From the NCBI RefSeq assembly GCF_001017125.1, contig NZ_JXOJ01000004.1:159977-223976 (forward strand): a DNA stretch of 64,000 bases, given 5' to 3'. The notes under the pieces are model-generated. The model had not been told where the DNA came from. It saw only the letters and a list, made by a program, of their open reading frames with translations, and made no database searches. This DNA comes from Methanoculleus sediminis (GTDB lineage: Archaea > Halobacteriota > Methanomicrobia > Methanomicrobiales > Methanoculleaceae). Both the position numbers and the translations under genes were made by a program. Shown here piece after piece: positions 43,526 through 52,800 of the stretch. How positions within the stretch are numbered: position 1 is the stretch's first letter; each line of letters opens with the position of its first letter.

Positions 43526-44482
43526 ATGTACGACGGTATCATTCAGACGGCGACGCTCGCGGCCGGGCTGCTCGGCGAGGTCGTCCCGATGATGGTCGTC
43601 GGGGTCTTCCTCGCCGAGGTGCTCGTCGCCCTGAAGATTGCCGGCAGGATTGCGGCCTTCTCCCGCCCCCTCACCTCGTTCGCCCGCCTGCGGGAGGAGT
43701 GCGGCACGAGTTTCCTCATGGCCTTCGTCTCTCCTCCGGCCGCGAACGCCATGCTCGTGGATTACCATGCAAAGGAGATCATCAGCCGCAGGGAGATGAT
43801 CATCGCGGCAACCATGAACTCGTTTCCGACGGTGGTCATGCACTGGCGCTATCTCCTCCCCGTCTACGTCCCGCTCCTCGGCATCCCCGGCCTCGTCTAC
43901 TTCGGCCTGCTGATGCTCGTCGGCCTCGCAAAGACCGTGATCGTCATGCTCTTCGGCCGTGCCGTCCTCACCCCCTCGCCATGCGCACCGTTCGTTCCGG
44001 CAGAGGAGCCGGCCGTCACGCTCCGGGAGGCGCTACGGACGGCGTGCACCTCCTCGAAGAAGACCCTCACGCGCCTGCTCTCGATCACCGTCCCCACCGT
44101 CGTCGTCGTCGCGTTCCTCATCAACGCCGGCGTCTTCGACCGGCTTGCCGGGATGATGCAGGGCGCGGGAGCAGCATTCCCCGTGCCGCCGGAGGGGTTC
44201 GCCGTCATCGCGGCGCAGTTCGGCAGTTTCGTCGCGGGTGCGAGCGTCGCGTCCGCCCTGCTCGCCGCGGGGGATATGACCTGGCAGCAGATCGTCCTCA
44301 CCCTGCTCGTCGGCAACGTCCTCACCAGCGTGACGCGGAGCATCCGGTGGCTCGGGTCTTCTTACGTCGCGATCTTCGGGATGCGGACGGGAACGGAGAT
44401 CATGCTCGTCTCGACGGTGCTCCGGAACGGGATTATGGTGTTGCTGGTCGCCGTGCTGGCGTACGGATTCGGGTGGGGGTGA
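43526..44482 (+). CDS. nucleoside-recognition (gate) domain membrane protein (COG3366-like)
   Basis: A 318-residue integral membrane protein with about eight hydrophobic helices in two similar halves, each carrying a gate-domain pattern (ECGTSFLMAFVSPPAANAML near 67; QFGSFVAGASVASALLAAGD near 232). The family resembles spore-maturation and FeoB gate domains, and some members accompany metal transport. It lies immediately after the corrinoid/iron-type binding protein on the same strand, separated by a 223-bp spacer with its own promoter-like AT-rich sequence, so a role in ion movement is plausible but unproven. Confidence 0.82.
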   Translation: MYDGIIQTATLAAGLLGEVVPMMVVGVFLAEVLVALKIAGRIAAFSRPLTSFARLREECGTSFLMAFVSPPAANAMLVDYHAKEIISRREMIIAATMNSFPTVVMHWRYLLPVYVPLLGIPGLVYFGLLMLVGLAKTVIVMLFGRAVLTPSPCAPFVPAEEPAVTLREALRTACTSSKKTLTRLLSITVPTVVVVAFLINAGVFDRLAGMMQGAGAAFPVPPEGFAVIAAQFGSFVAGASVASALLAAGDMTWQQIVLTLLVGNVLTSVTRSIRWLGSSYVAIFGMRTGTEIMLVSTVLRNGIMVLLVAVLAYGFGWG

Positions 44483-44560
44483 GAGTGCGGCGTGGCGGGT
44501 GGCGTTCCTGGGTCAAGCGTCGGGATGTGTTAGCAGGCTGCTTCGCTCTTTTGGTGCTGT

Positions 44561-44567
44561 AAAAAAA
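44561..44567 (-). terminator. T-run terminator downstream of the 44612 gene
   Basis: On the reverse strand a T7 run appears about 45 bp after the stop of the 44612-45028 gene, suiting archaeal termination. Confidence 0.35.
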
Positions 44568-44611
44568 GTTCTTCGATGGCGTGGAAATTCTTTGAAAACG
44601 GGATAATTGGA

Positions 44612-45028
44612 TTAGATCTGTAGATCCCCTTTTTCCCGCAGATAATTCCCGGGGCCTGATGTCGCGAAGGTAGCAGTCAGTATGGCTTCGAGAGGTTTGA
44701 GGATCGATGTACCTTCGTCGAAAGCATCGGCAAGCAACCTCATTCCTTCTTGAATTTTTTCAAAATGCCTCGCTTCAAGTGGGACTGTGCTATCGCCGGA
44801 ACGAATGCGTTTAAACCGATCCATCAACCCCGTATAGCAGGTATTGAGGACGAAATCAGCCATAAGGTAGTCATCAGTGAATGCATAGCGGAGTGTGCGA
44901 TTGGTAATCCCATACGCTGCAGAGAAATAGTAAATTTTCTTCTCAATGTTCTCTTCCTTTCGCATCATCGCTTCTACCCGCCGCAACTCGGTGACGAGTT
45001 CCTTTCTGAAGAAATCTTGCCTTGACAT
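44612..45028 (-). CDS. helical protein of unknown function paired with a winged-helix protein
   Basis: About 138 residues, almost wholly alpha-helical: FFRKELVTELRRVEAMMRKE at the N-terminus, RTLRYAFTDDYLMADFVLNT in the middle, and LRLLADAFDEG-like helices toward the end. No catalytic motif or membrane segment. ATG at 45028 is used; a GTG at 45040 would overlap the stop of the winged-helix gene as GTGA and is an equally good start. The tight coupling to a DNA-binding protein resembles a toxin-antitoxin or sensor-regulator pair. Confidence 0.65.
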   Translation of the reverse strand: MSRQDFFRKELVTELRRVEAMMRKEENIEKKIYYFSAAYGITNRTLRYAFTDDYLMADFVLNTCYTGLMDRFKRIRSGDSTVPLEARHFEKIQEGMRLLADAFDEGTSILKPLEAILTATFATSGPGNYLREKGDLQI

Positions 45029-45036
45029 AATTTTCC

Positions 45037-45531
45037 TCACTGGAAATATCTCGGATGCTCATCGCCATAGATGCTATCTGCAGTCGCACAAGGTGGGACG
45101 GGCACAGATGTCGCTCCAATGACACTGCCCCCCCAGGCTCCACCCTCAAAAGGAGCATACCCGGAAATCCAGCCCTCCTCTGCGGAGATGTTCAGTGGTG
45201 CGCTGACATCCCTGTCCTGGATATACTCGTGGATTTCTTTAAGCCGTTCTTCACCGAGCATTTTCTCGATGAGGGCATTGTTCAGGTCATCAATGCGCCG
45301 TACAATCGAAGAATCCGTATTAATCGAGTAGAGAGGAACCCTTCCTGTACCCACGTTCAGGAGGCCCCATGCAACAAATTTTTTCACGACCCTGCCTGCG
45401 GTGACACGCGAAACGCCTGCCTCTTCTGCGAGTTCGGTAACGTTAAATTCCATGTCGGATAGCGGCAGGAGGAACTCGAGAATTCTCAACTCGCAGGTAT
45501 TTCCAAATAATCCTTCAAACGGACGTGCCAT
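45037..45531 (-). CDS. winged-helix transcriptional regulator
   Basis: About 164 residues. The N-terminal 75 residues form a winged helix (LFGNTCELRILEFLLPL, then FNVTELAEEAGVSRVTAGRV recognition helices); the next part is helical (RRIDDLNNALIEKMLGEERL) and the tail is Gly/Pro-rich. ATG at 45531 is the usual family start; a GTG lies 9 bp upstream. A TATA-like GCGTATAGC is near 45570. It probably regulates itself and the coupled helical protein downstream. Confidence 0.75.
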   Translation of the reverse strand: MARPFEGLFGNTCELRILEFLLPLSDMEFNVTELAEEAGVSRVTAGRVVKKFVAWGLLNVGTGRVPLYSINTDSSIVRRIDDLNNALIEKMLGEERLKEIHEYIQDRDVSAPLNISAEEGWISGYAPFEGGAWGGSVIGATSVPVPPCATADSIYGDEHPRYFQ

Positions 45532-45623
45532 AGATCTCACATAATCTCATGCAGTGATCAAGAATGCTATACGCGTACCGATAACTGGTATTGTCACAAG
45601 TGATAAAAATATTTTGCATAATG

Positions 45624-45923
45624 TCAGAGCTTACGATATCGCCCATCAACGACGTTATACCCATGGCTTTTTAGAGCAAAGATGGCGCTCTTCATGTCGG
45701 CTATGTAGTATTTCACTTTCTTTTTCCTGATCTTCGCCACATATCCGTCGTTCATCAGGATCTGAAGTGTATCTTCAATGGACAGACAGGATCGTCCCGT
45801 GAATTTCTTTATATAAATTTTGTACAGTTTTTCGGAATGGTAGCCTGCATCCGTCCGAAAGTGCCTTCCCTTGTATAAAACATCGAGAATAAAGAGCGCT
45901 TCATCAGGGAGATCGCATGACAT
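45624..45923 (-). CDS. small basic winged-helix-like protein
   Basis: 99 residues, basic, with LPDEALFILDVLYKG (helix), LSIEDTLQILMNDGYVAKI and KKKVKYYIADMKSAIF, which reads as a helix-turn-helix plus wing. A TATA box (ATTATATATC at 45954-45963) sits about 34 bp above the ATG at 45923, so longer upstream frames are unlikely to be used. The gene is AT-rich compared with the GC-rich flanks, suggesting foreign origin. No family recognised. Confidence 0.6.
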   Translation of the reverse strand: MSCDLPDEALFILDVLYKGRHFRTDAGYHSEKLYKIYIKKFTGRSCLSIEDTLQILMNDGYVAKIRKKKVKYYIADMKSAIFALKSHGYNVVDGRYRKL

Positions 45924-45953
45924 AGGGCACTGATTTACAGTTTTTTTCGTTGT

Positions 45954-45963
45954 GATATATAAT
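45954..45963 (-). promoter_or_regulatory. TATA box for the 45923 gene
   Basis: ATTATATATC on the reverse strand, with the expected transcript start a few bases before the ATG at 45923; this decides the start codon. Confidence 0.5.
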
Positions 45964-46168
45964 GTGGCGGTTTGCGCCTCGTTGCTTTTGAGGGGCCGAT
46001 ATCGGTTTTCCTCCCTCATCAGGATCATAAATACGCTCTGGCGACGGCTTTTTTGAGCCGCACGGAAAGCCTGTGTTGTCTCACCGTATCCGGTTTCATC
46101 GCATACAGGTGGCCCTGCAGATTGCATCGCTCACGAACGCGGCTGCTTCTCAATGAACCACCCCCGGC

Positions 46169-46597
46169 TCACCCACCCCTCTGCGCCTCCCGCACCGCCC
46201 GTATCTCCGGAATCTCCATCCCGCCGAGCAGTTCGACGATCGCCTGCACGTAGGGCTCCTGGCGGGTGCAACTCGGGGATGCGCGGGGGTCGCTCCGCTG
46301 CCCCCGCCGCCCCATCCCCGCGTGGCCGGTGGCGACGTAGTGCAGAAAGTCCTCCTTCGGGAGACCCCACCGGCAGTTGACCTGCAGCCGGACGAAATCC
46401 GGGTTTTTCGGGTTCGGGAAAAGTACTGCACGCGTCGTCGGGAGCGGAACCGGATCTCCTCCGTTCGATGCGGCGAGAATAACTACCTGCCGCCACAGCC
46501 GGTCGCAGGCAGCCTCCGGGCAGACCCGGCAGTAGCGATTCGACGGCGGCGTGCCGTCGCCGGTGTAACGGCGGCAGAAGTTCGTGTCCATGAGCAT
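46169..46597 (-). CDS. hypothetical protein with N-terminal Cys motif
   Basis: 142 residues. The N-terminus carries NFCRRYT and NRYCRVCPEAACDRLW, five cysteines that could hold zinc; the middle reads PNPKNPDFVRLQVNCRWGLP and the C-terminus is Arg-rich. Codon use fits the GC-rich host, and the frame is long on one strand only, so it is probably real. It starts 15 bp below a perfect hairpin that overlaps its likely promoter. Function not recognised. Confidence 0.6.
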   Translation of the reverse strand: MLMDTNFCRRYTGDGTPPSNRYCRVCPEAACDRLWRQVVILAASNGGDPVPLPTTRAVLFPNPKNPDFVRLQVNCRWGLPKEDFLHYVATGHAGMGRRGQRSDPRASPSCTRQEPYVQAIVELLGGMEIPEIRAVREAQRGG

Positions 46598-46611
46598 TCA
46601 GTAGGTCTCTG

Positions 46612-46636
46612 TGCCCGCACTTAAACCGTGCGGGCA
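46612..46636. promoter_or_regulatory. perfect 9-bp palindrome over a TATA-like element
   Basis: TGCCCGCAC and GTGCGGGCA form a perfect stem around TTAAACC. Read on the reverse strand, GGTTTAAGTG in the loop lies about 27 bp before the ATG at 46597, the position of a TATA box. The stem arms could be an operator overlapping the promoter, or a hairpin in RNA from the other strand. Confidence 0.45.
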
Positions 46637-46723
46637 TCCGGGCGATCCCGATCACTTCTCCGACCCAAATAACAACACTCATCCCTCCTCCATCCCCAAA
46701 CTCTCTTCAGGAGAGATCACCGG

Positions 46724-49700
46724 ATGTCCCCCGCCGTTCTGTACCGCCAGTTGCCCGGAGAGGGTCTCGACGCGTTCATCGCGGAGTTCCGGAAAGCCGC
46801 CGCCCGCGACCCGTTCGGCACCGTCTTCATCGTCCCGACCTCTCACCTTGCCCGGGAGATCATCCGCCGCCTCGGGGAAGAAGGCGCCCCGGTCGTCGCC
46901 GATGCGGTCACGACCCTCTCCGGGTTCGCCCGGAGGGTCTTTCTCGATTATGCAACGTCGGAGACACTGATCTCCAAAGCCGAGTCCCGGCTCATCCTCG
47001 CCCGCATCCTCGCCGCCGGCAGGTACCCGCTTCTATCCGGCACCGGGGCGGTCGACGATCTCGCGACCCTTTTTGAAGTCATCCTCATGCGGAAGGTCGA
47101 CTACCCGGCCGCCCTCGGCGACCTCGCGACCGCTAAAAGCGTCGAGATCGCGCGCCTCTTCGATGCTTACCGCCGGTTCCTCGACGAGCACGACCTCGTC
47201 GACGAGAATACGCTCTTTGCCCGCGCGGTTCGGCTGCTCGCCGATACGGGCTGGTTCCGGACGGTCTATATCTACGGTCTCTTCGAGCCGATGCCGCGGG
47301 CAGGCGGCAGCCATTATGCCCGCCCTCCCCGGAAGGTCTTCGCCTATGGTCTCTTCGAGCCGATGCCGCTCGAACGCGACCTCCTTTTCTCTCTGCGGGA
47401 GTCTGCGGAGGAATTTCACTACTCGATCCCCTACGCCAGAACCCCGGCGGTCTTTGCCGACGACGGCGAATGGCTGCTCCCGGATGCGGTCATATCCGGG
47501 GATGCTCCGGACACTCGCCGCTCACGCCTCGCCGCCCTCTTCTCCCGGTCCGAGCCGGTTGACTGCTGCGGTTTCGTCCGCCTCGCAGAACGGCGTGACC
47601 GGGAGGGCGAGGTCCGGGCGATCGCGCAGGAGATCCGCGAGCTGGTTGCCGCCGGCGTGCGGCCGGACGAGATCGCGGTCGCGTTCCCCGACTTCGCATC
47701 GGCGCTTCCCTGCGTGGAGGAGGTCTTCCCCGACTTCGGGGTTCCGTACGCCGCGTCCGATGGCCGGGCGCTCTCCGGATCGCCGCTTGTCCGGGCGCTG
47801 CTCGACGTCGCTGCGGTTCCCGCCCGCGGTTACCGGCGGGAGGACGTCGTCGCTCTCGCGACCTCCCCCTACCTGCCGTTCACCTGCGGCTGCGACCTCG
47901 ACGTCTTCTCCCGGGAGGCCCGGATAACCGCCGGAGCGGCCGCCTGGAACGAGCGGCTCGCCGCGCTCGCCCGCGCCGCCGGCGAGGAGCGGGAACGGCC
48001 GGACACTCCGGAATCGGCAAAAGCCCGGCTCGCCGAAAAGGTCGCCGCCATCGAGTCGGCACACCAGACCGTCCGGGAACTCTTCGCCGATCTCTCGGCG
48101 CTCGAAGGGACGAAGACGCTTGCCAACCATATCGCCGCCTACCGATCGGTCCTCGAGCGGTGGCAGGCTCCGGCAATGCCGGAGGACGGCGATCCCGATC
48201 TCCTCGAGGAAGAAGCACGGGAGCTCGGGGGATTCGCCGGTGTCCTCACGGCGCTCGAACGCCTCGCCCGGCTGCTGCCGGACGAGAAGATGCCCCTTGC
48301 GGAGTTCTCCTCCCTGCTCGCGCAGGTTGCCGCCGGCACCCGGACAGGCCGTCGGCGGAGCAACGGCGGCGTCCGGGTGGTCGGCGTCCGGGAGGTTGCG
48401 CACCTCGCCGTCCCTTATCTCTTCGTCGGCGGTCTCGTCGAGGGCGCGATGCCGCGGCTGACCACCCGGCTCCCGTTCACCACCGACGCCGAGACCCGGC
48501 GCCTTCGAACGCGGTCGAGAGAGGATATCCTCCGGGAAGAACGGTATTACTTCACCGCCGCCCTCCTCTCCGCCCGCTCCGGGGTCTATCTGAGTTACCC
48601 CGCGGCCGACGGAGCAACACCGCTGGTGCGTTCCGGGTTCGTGGACGCCGTTCGTGAGGCGTTCTCCCCGGAGGCATGGGGGAGCGATGATTTCCCGGAC
48701 TCGGGGCTCGCGGCAGCCCGGCGAGCCGGGGCCCTCCTTGCCCGGGGGGAGTTCCCCGTCGGGATGCCGTGCCCCCTCCCCGTCCGCGAGGCCGTCCGCC
48801 GGCTCAACATCGAGAACTACCACCGGAGAGGCGGCTACGGCTCGCCCTACGACGGCATGCTCAATGACGACCCGATGATCGCCGCGGCGCTCGCCGAACG
48901 GTTCGGCGCTGGAGCCGTCTTCTCCCCGACGGCTCTCGAAACCTACGCCGACTGTCCGTTCCGGTTCTACCTGGAGCGGGTTCTCGGCCTTGCACCTCTC
49001 CCGGAGATCGATCCCGACCTGACGGCGCAGGAGCGAGGGAGCCTCGTCCACCGGATCGCCTACCGGTTCTACTCCGGCTGGAAGTGCGACGGCAACGGCC
49101 CGGTCACCGGGGCGTGCTACGCGGACGCCCTCCGGCGGCTTCTTGAAACCGGCCGGGAGGAGGCGGACCGGTTCGCGTTCGAAACCCCGGCATGGGTCGC
49201 GGACAAGGAGCATCTCCTCGGGTCGCCGGCGGCAGGACAGGGGGTGCTTGAGCGGTTCCTCCGGCACGAGGCCGAGGTCGCGGCCTCCCGCTTCGTCCCG
49301 CACGCGTTCGAGGTCTCGTTCGGCCTCCCGCTGGTGCCGGGAGAGGTCGACGCGGTATCGGTGCCCGAAGCGGTCGCGATCCCGCTCGGCGAGGAGACCA
49401 TCCGCCTGCGGGGCAGGGTCGACCGGGTCGACGTGCTGACCGATGGGCGGTTCATGATCACCGACTACAAGACCGGGTCGTCACACCCGCGGCTCAAGGA
49501 TATCGAGGCCGGGAGAGCGCTCCAGCTCCCCCTCTACCTCCTGGCGGTCGAGAGCCTGACCGGGATGGAGGGGGTCGCGGGCACCTACTACACCCTCAGG
49601 CGCGGGGAAGTCCACAACAAGCCGGTCTTCTGGGACGCGGGGCTAAAGGACTGCTTCTCCTGCTTCCCCGGCTCGCAGCGGAGCAGCGTCGAGGACGTCC

Positions 49701-49882
49701 GGGAGGTGGTGAAGACCGCTCTCTTCTGGACGAAGCGCTACCTCGCCGGGATACGCGCCGGGCGTTTCCCGCCCCGGTCGGACGCCGGCCCCTGCCCGGG
49801 TTACTGCGGATTCAAGACCGCCTGCCGGTTCGACGCGCTGCGGCTGCTTAATGCGGAGGCGATGCCCGATGGGACTGACTGA
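46724..49882 (+). CDS. AddB-like nuclease/helicase-fold subunit with Fe-S nuclease domain
   Basis: A 1052-residue AddB/RexB-type protein. The N-terminal helicase-like half lacks a Walker A. The C-terminal PD-(D/E)XK nuclease has ITDYKTG (Asp914, Lys916) and cysteines at about 744, 1024, 1028 and 1034 in the spacing that holds a [4Fe-4S] cluster in AddB nucleases. With the next gene it should resect double-strand DNA ends for recombination. Oddity: YGLFEPMP occurs twice at residues 184 and 208 because of a 72-nt in-frame duplication. Overlaps the next gene by 14 bp. Confidence 0.9.
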   Translation: MSPAVLYRQLPGEGLDAFIAEFRKAAARDPFGTVFIVPTSHLAREIIRRLGEEGAPVVADAVTTLSGFARRVFLDYATSETLISKAESRLILARILAAGRYPLLSGTGAVDDLATLFEVILMRKVDYPAALGDLATAKSVEIARLFDAYRRFLDEHDLVDENTLFARAVRLLADTGWFRTVYIYGLFEPMPRAGGSHYARPPRKVFAYGLFEPMPLERDLLFSLRESAEEFHYSIPYARTPAVFADDGEWLLPDAVISGDAPDTRRSRLAALFSRSEPVDCCGFVRLAERRDREGEVRAIAQEIRELVAAGVRPDEIAVAFPDFASALPCVEEVFPDFGVPYAASDGRALSGSPLVRALLDVAAVPARGYRREDVVALATSPYLPFTCGCDLDVFSREARITAGAAAWNERLAALARAAGEERERPDTPESAKARLAEKVAAIESAHQTVRELFADLSALEGTKTLANHIAAYRSVLERWQAPAMPEDGDPDLLEEEARELGGFAGVLTALERLARLLPDEKMPLAEFSSLLAQVAAGTRTGRRRSNGGVRVVGVREVAHLAVPYLFVGGLVEGAMPRLTTRLPFTTDAETRRLRTRSREDILREERYYFTAALLSARSGVYLSYPAADGATPLVRSGFVDAVREAFSPEAWGSDDFPDSGLAAARRAGALLARGEFPVGMPCPLPVREAVRRLNIENYHRRGGYGSPYDGMLNDDPMIAAALAERFGAGAVFSPTALETYADCPFRFYLERVLGLAPLPEIDPDLTAQERGSLVHRIAYRFYSGWKCDGNGPVTGACYADALRRLLETGREEADRFAFETPAWVADKEHLLGSPAAGQGVLERFLRHEAEVAASRFVPHAFEVSFGLPLVPGEVDAVSVPEAVAIPLGEETIRLRGRVDRVDVLTDGRFMITDYKTGSSHPRLKDIEAGRALQLPLYLLAVESLTGMEGVAGTYYTLRRGEVHNKPVFWDAGLKDCFSCFPGSQRSSVEDVREVVKTALFWTKRYLAGIRAGRFPPRSDAGPCPGYCGFKTACRFDALRLLNAEAMPDGTD

Positions 49883-52800
49883 ACGCCAGGCGCGGGCCGC
49901 GCTCGACCACTCGACGAGCAAGTGCGTCACTGCCGGTGCGGGAACGGGGAAGACGCACGTCCTGGTGCAGAAGTATCTCAGCCTGCTCGAATCCGGTGCC
50001 GGTGTCGGGGAGATCCTCGCGCTGACCTTCACCGAGAAGGCGGCCGGCGAGATGAAGATCCGGGTCCGCCAGGCGATCGCGGAGAAGGAGGGCGAGCGGT
50101 GGGACGCTATCCGCGACGAGTTTTTGTGGGCGAAGGTATCGACCTTCCACTCCTTCTGCGCCTCGGTTCTCCGTGAGTTCCCCCTCGAGGCCGGCGTGGG
50201 GCCATCCTTCGCCGTTCTCGACGAGCGGGAGGCGTTCCGGCTCCGTGAGGAGGTGATCGAAGACCTCATCCACGGCAATCCGCCCGCGGAGTGCCGGGAC
50301 GCGGTGATCGGCACCCTCCGTGCGCTCGGGGCCCATGAACTGAAGAACTATCTCGAGGCGCTGTACTCGCGCCGCGGAGCCGCGGAGGCGTTCTTTGCCG
50401 CCCTCGCCGGGAGCGAGGAGGGGGTGCTCGACGCCTGGCGGGAGGCTCTGGAGCGGCACCGGGAGGCGGCGCATGCGGCCTTCTTTGACCGTGCCGCCCC
50501 TTCGATCGAGACGCTTCGTCACCTTGCCGCCCGCTACCCGGGCGAGCGCGACCCGGCCGAGGCCTACCTCCGGGCGGTCGAACCCTGCCTCGCCGGTGAG
50601 GTTGCGGTCGCCGGGATCGTCGAAATCCACAAGGATCGGCGTTTCTCCACCCGGATGGGGCAGAAGAAGAACTGGGAGGGGGACGACCTCGGCGACCTCC
50701 GGGCGGCCTACGGCGCCCTCAACCAGTGCCTCAAAGACCACGCCGGAGCCCTCACGCTCGCGCTCGACCGGGCCGACCCCTTCACCCGGGCGACGCTCGC
50801 CTTCCTCCGCGACCTCGGGGTGGTCTTTTCGACTTTCCTCGAGGCAGTGGAGGCCGAGAAGCGGCGGATGAACGCTCTCGACTTCGACGACCTGGTGAAC
50901 CGCACCCGCCGGCTCTTTCGCGACCGGGGGGAGATCGTCGAGACGCATTTCAGGAGCCGGTTCCGGTTTATCCTGGTCGACGAGTTCCAGGACACCGACC
51001 CCGTCCAGATCGCCATCATTCGCGCTGTTCTCGGCGATTCCGCGAACCTTTTCATCGTCGGCGACCCGAAACAGTCCATCTACCTCTTCCGGGAGGCCGA
51101 CGTCACGCAGTTCTCGCACACCCGCGACCTGATCGAGCGCGAGCTCGGCGGGGAGACGATCGCGCTCGACGTCAACTTCCGGAGCACGCCCGAGGTCGTC
51201 GGGTTCACGAACGCCGTCTTTTCCGCCCTGATGGCGGAGGCCGGCCGGCCCTGGGAGTTTCTTTACGAACCGCTGCGCGCGATTCGCGGAAACGACACCG
51301 GTTCGGTCGAACTCCTCCTCTGCCACAAGATCAGGGAGCGGGCGGCCGGCCGCCGGGCCGAGGCGGAGATGGCGGCGAGAAAGATCCGCTCTCTCGTCGA
51401 GCGGGGGGAGAAGCAGGTCTGCCGCGACGGGGAGTCCCGGCCGGCGGGTTACGGTGACGTCGCCGTCCTGCTCGAGCGGCGGACGAACCTCGCCTACTAC
51501 GAGTGGGCGCTCGCCCGCTACGGCGTCCCCTACCACGTCCATGCCGGCCTCGGGTTCTACGAGCGCCAGGAGGTCTACGATCTCTACAACATCCTCCGGT
51601 TCCTCGCAAACAACCTGGACGACGCGGCGCTCTACGGCGTGCTGCGGTCGCCGTACTTCGGGCTCTCCGACGCCCGGCTCTTCCATATCGCCCGGTCGCC
51701 GGGTTCCTCCCTCTGGGAGCGGCTGCAGGCCGCGGAGGAGCCTGCGGCGGCGACCCTCCGGGGCTGGCTCTCGCTCTCCCGCAGGCTCCCGCCCGCCCGC
51801 CTCCTCCGCCGGATCGTCGACACCTCGGGGATCTTCGTCGTCTTCGGCGGGATGGCCGGGGGCGAGCAGGCCGCGGCGAACGTCGAGAAACTGATCGCCC
51901 TCGCGAGGGATGCCGACTGCTCCACGCTCGCCGGTTTTGTCGCGGAACTCGGCCGCTCCATCGACACCGGAGACCGGGAAGGAGATGCTCCTCTCGACCT
52001 TGCATCCGCTAACGCGGTCTCGATCATGACGGTGCACGCCGCGAAGGGGCTCGAGTTCCCGGTCGTCGTCGTCCCCGACCTTGCGGAGACGCCGCGGTCC
52101 GGCGGAGGCACGATCATGGTGGAGGAGGGGCTGCTTCTCGGGGTCTCGATACCGAACCCGGCAAACGATCACGAGCGCGAGGAGACGCCCGTCCTCCGGC
52201 TTCTCAAGGACGAGTACCGGCAGAAGGAGGAGGCGGAGCGCAAACGGCTCTTTTACGTCGCGGTCACCCGGGCGAAGGATCACCTCATCCTCTGCGGGGA
52301 GGTGCCGGACGCGGCCCCGGAGAGTCTCGCGGACGCCAGGACCCGGATGGCCTGGATCGCGCACTGCCTCGGGCTCTGCGACGAGGTTTACGCCCGGGGG
52401 GAAGCCGTCCTCGGGACGCTCCGCATCCCGATCACCCTCGATCCCGCGGCGATCCCGGTCGACGTGCAGGAGACCGCCCCGGTCTGCCTGCCGGTGCCGG
52501 ACGACGCCCCCGTTGCAGCCGTCCCGGCGGGCATTCCTTCCAACGGGAAGGAGGGGCGCGCCTACTCGGCAAGCGAGCTTGAGGCGTACCTCCGCGGCCC
52601 GGGGGAGTCCCGGCCGCCGGGGCTCGCCGCCGGGGAGGATGCGCTGACCCGCGGCCTCGTCGTCCACGAGATCTTCCGCGGCCGGGACCCCGCCGCGGTG
52701 CTGCGGCGGTACGGGCTGGACCCCGCCCGGGCTCCGGATTACCAGGAACTCTACGGACGTTTCCTTGCATCGCCCCTGATGCGGGGGATCGTCCGCGACC

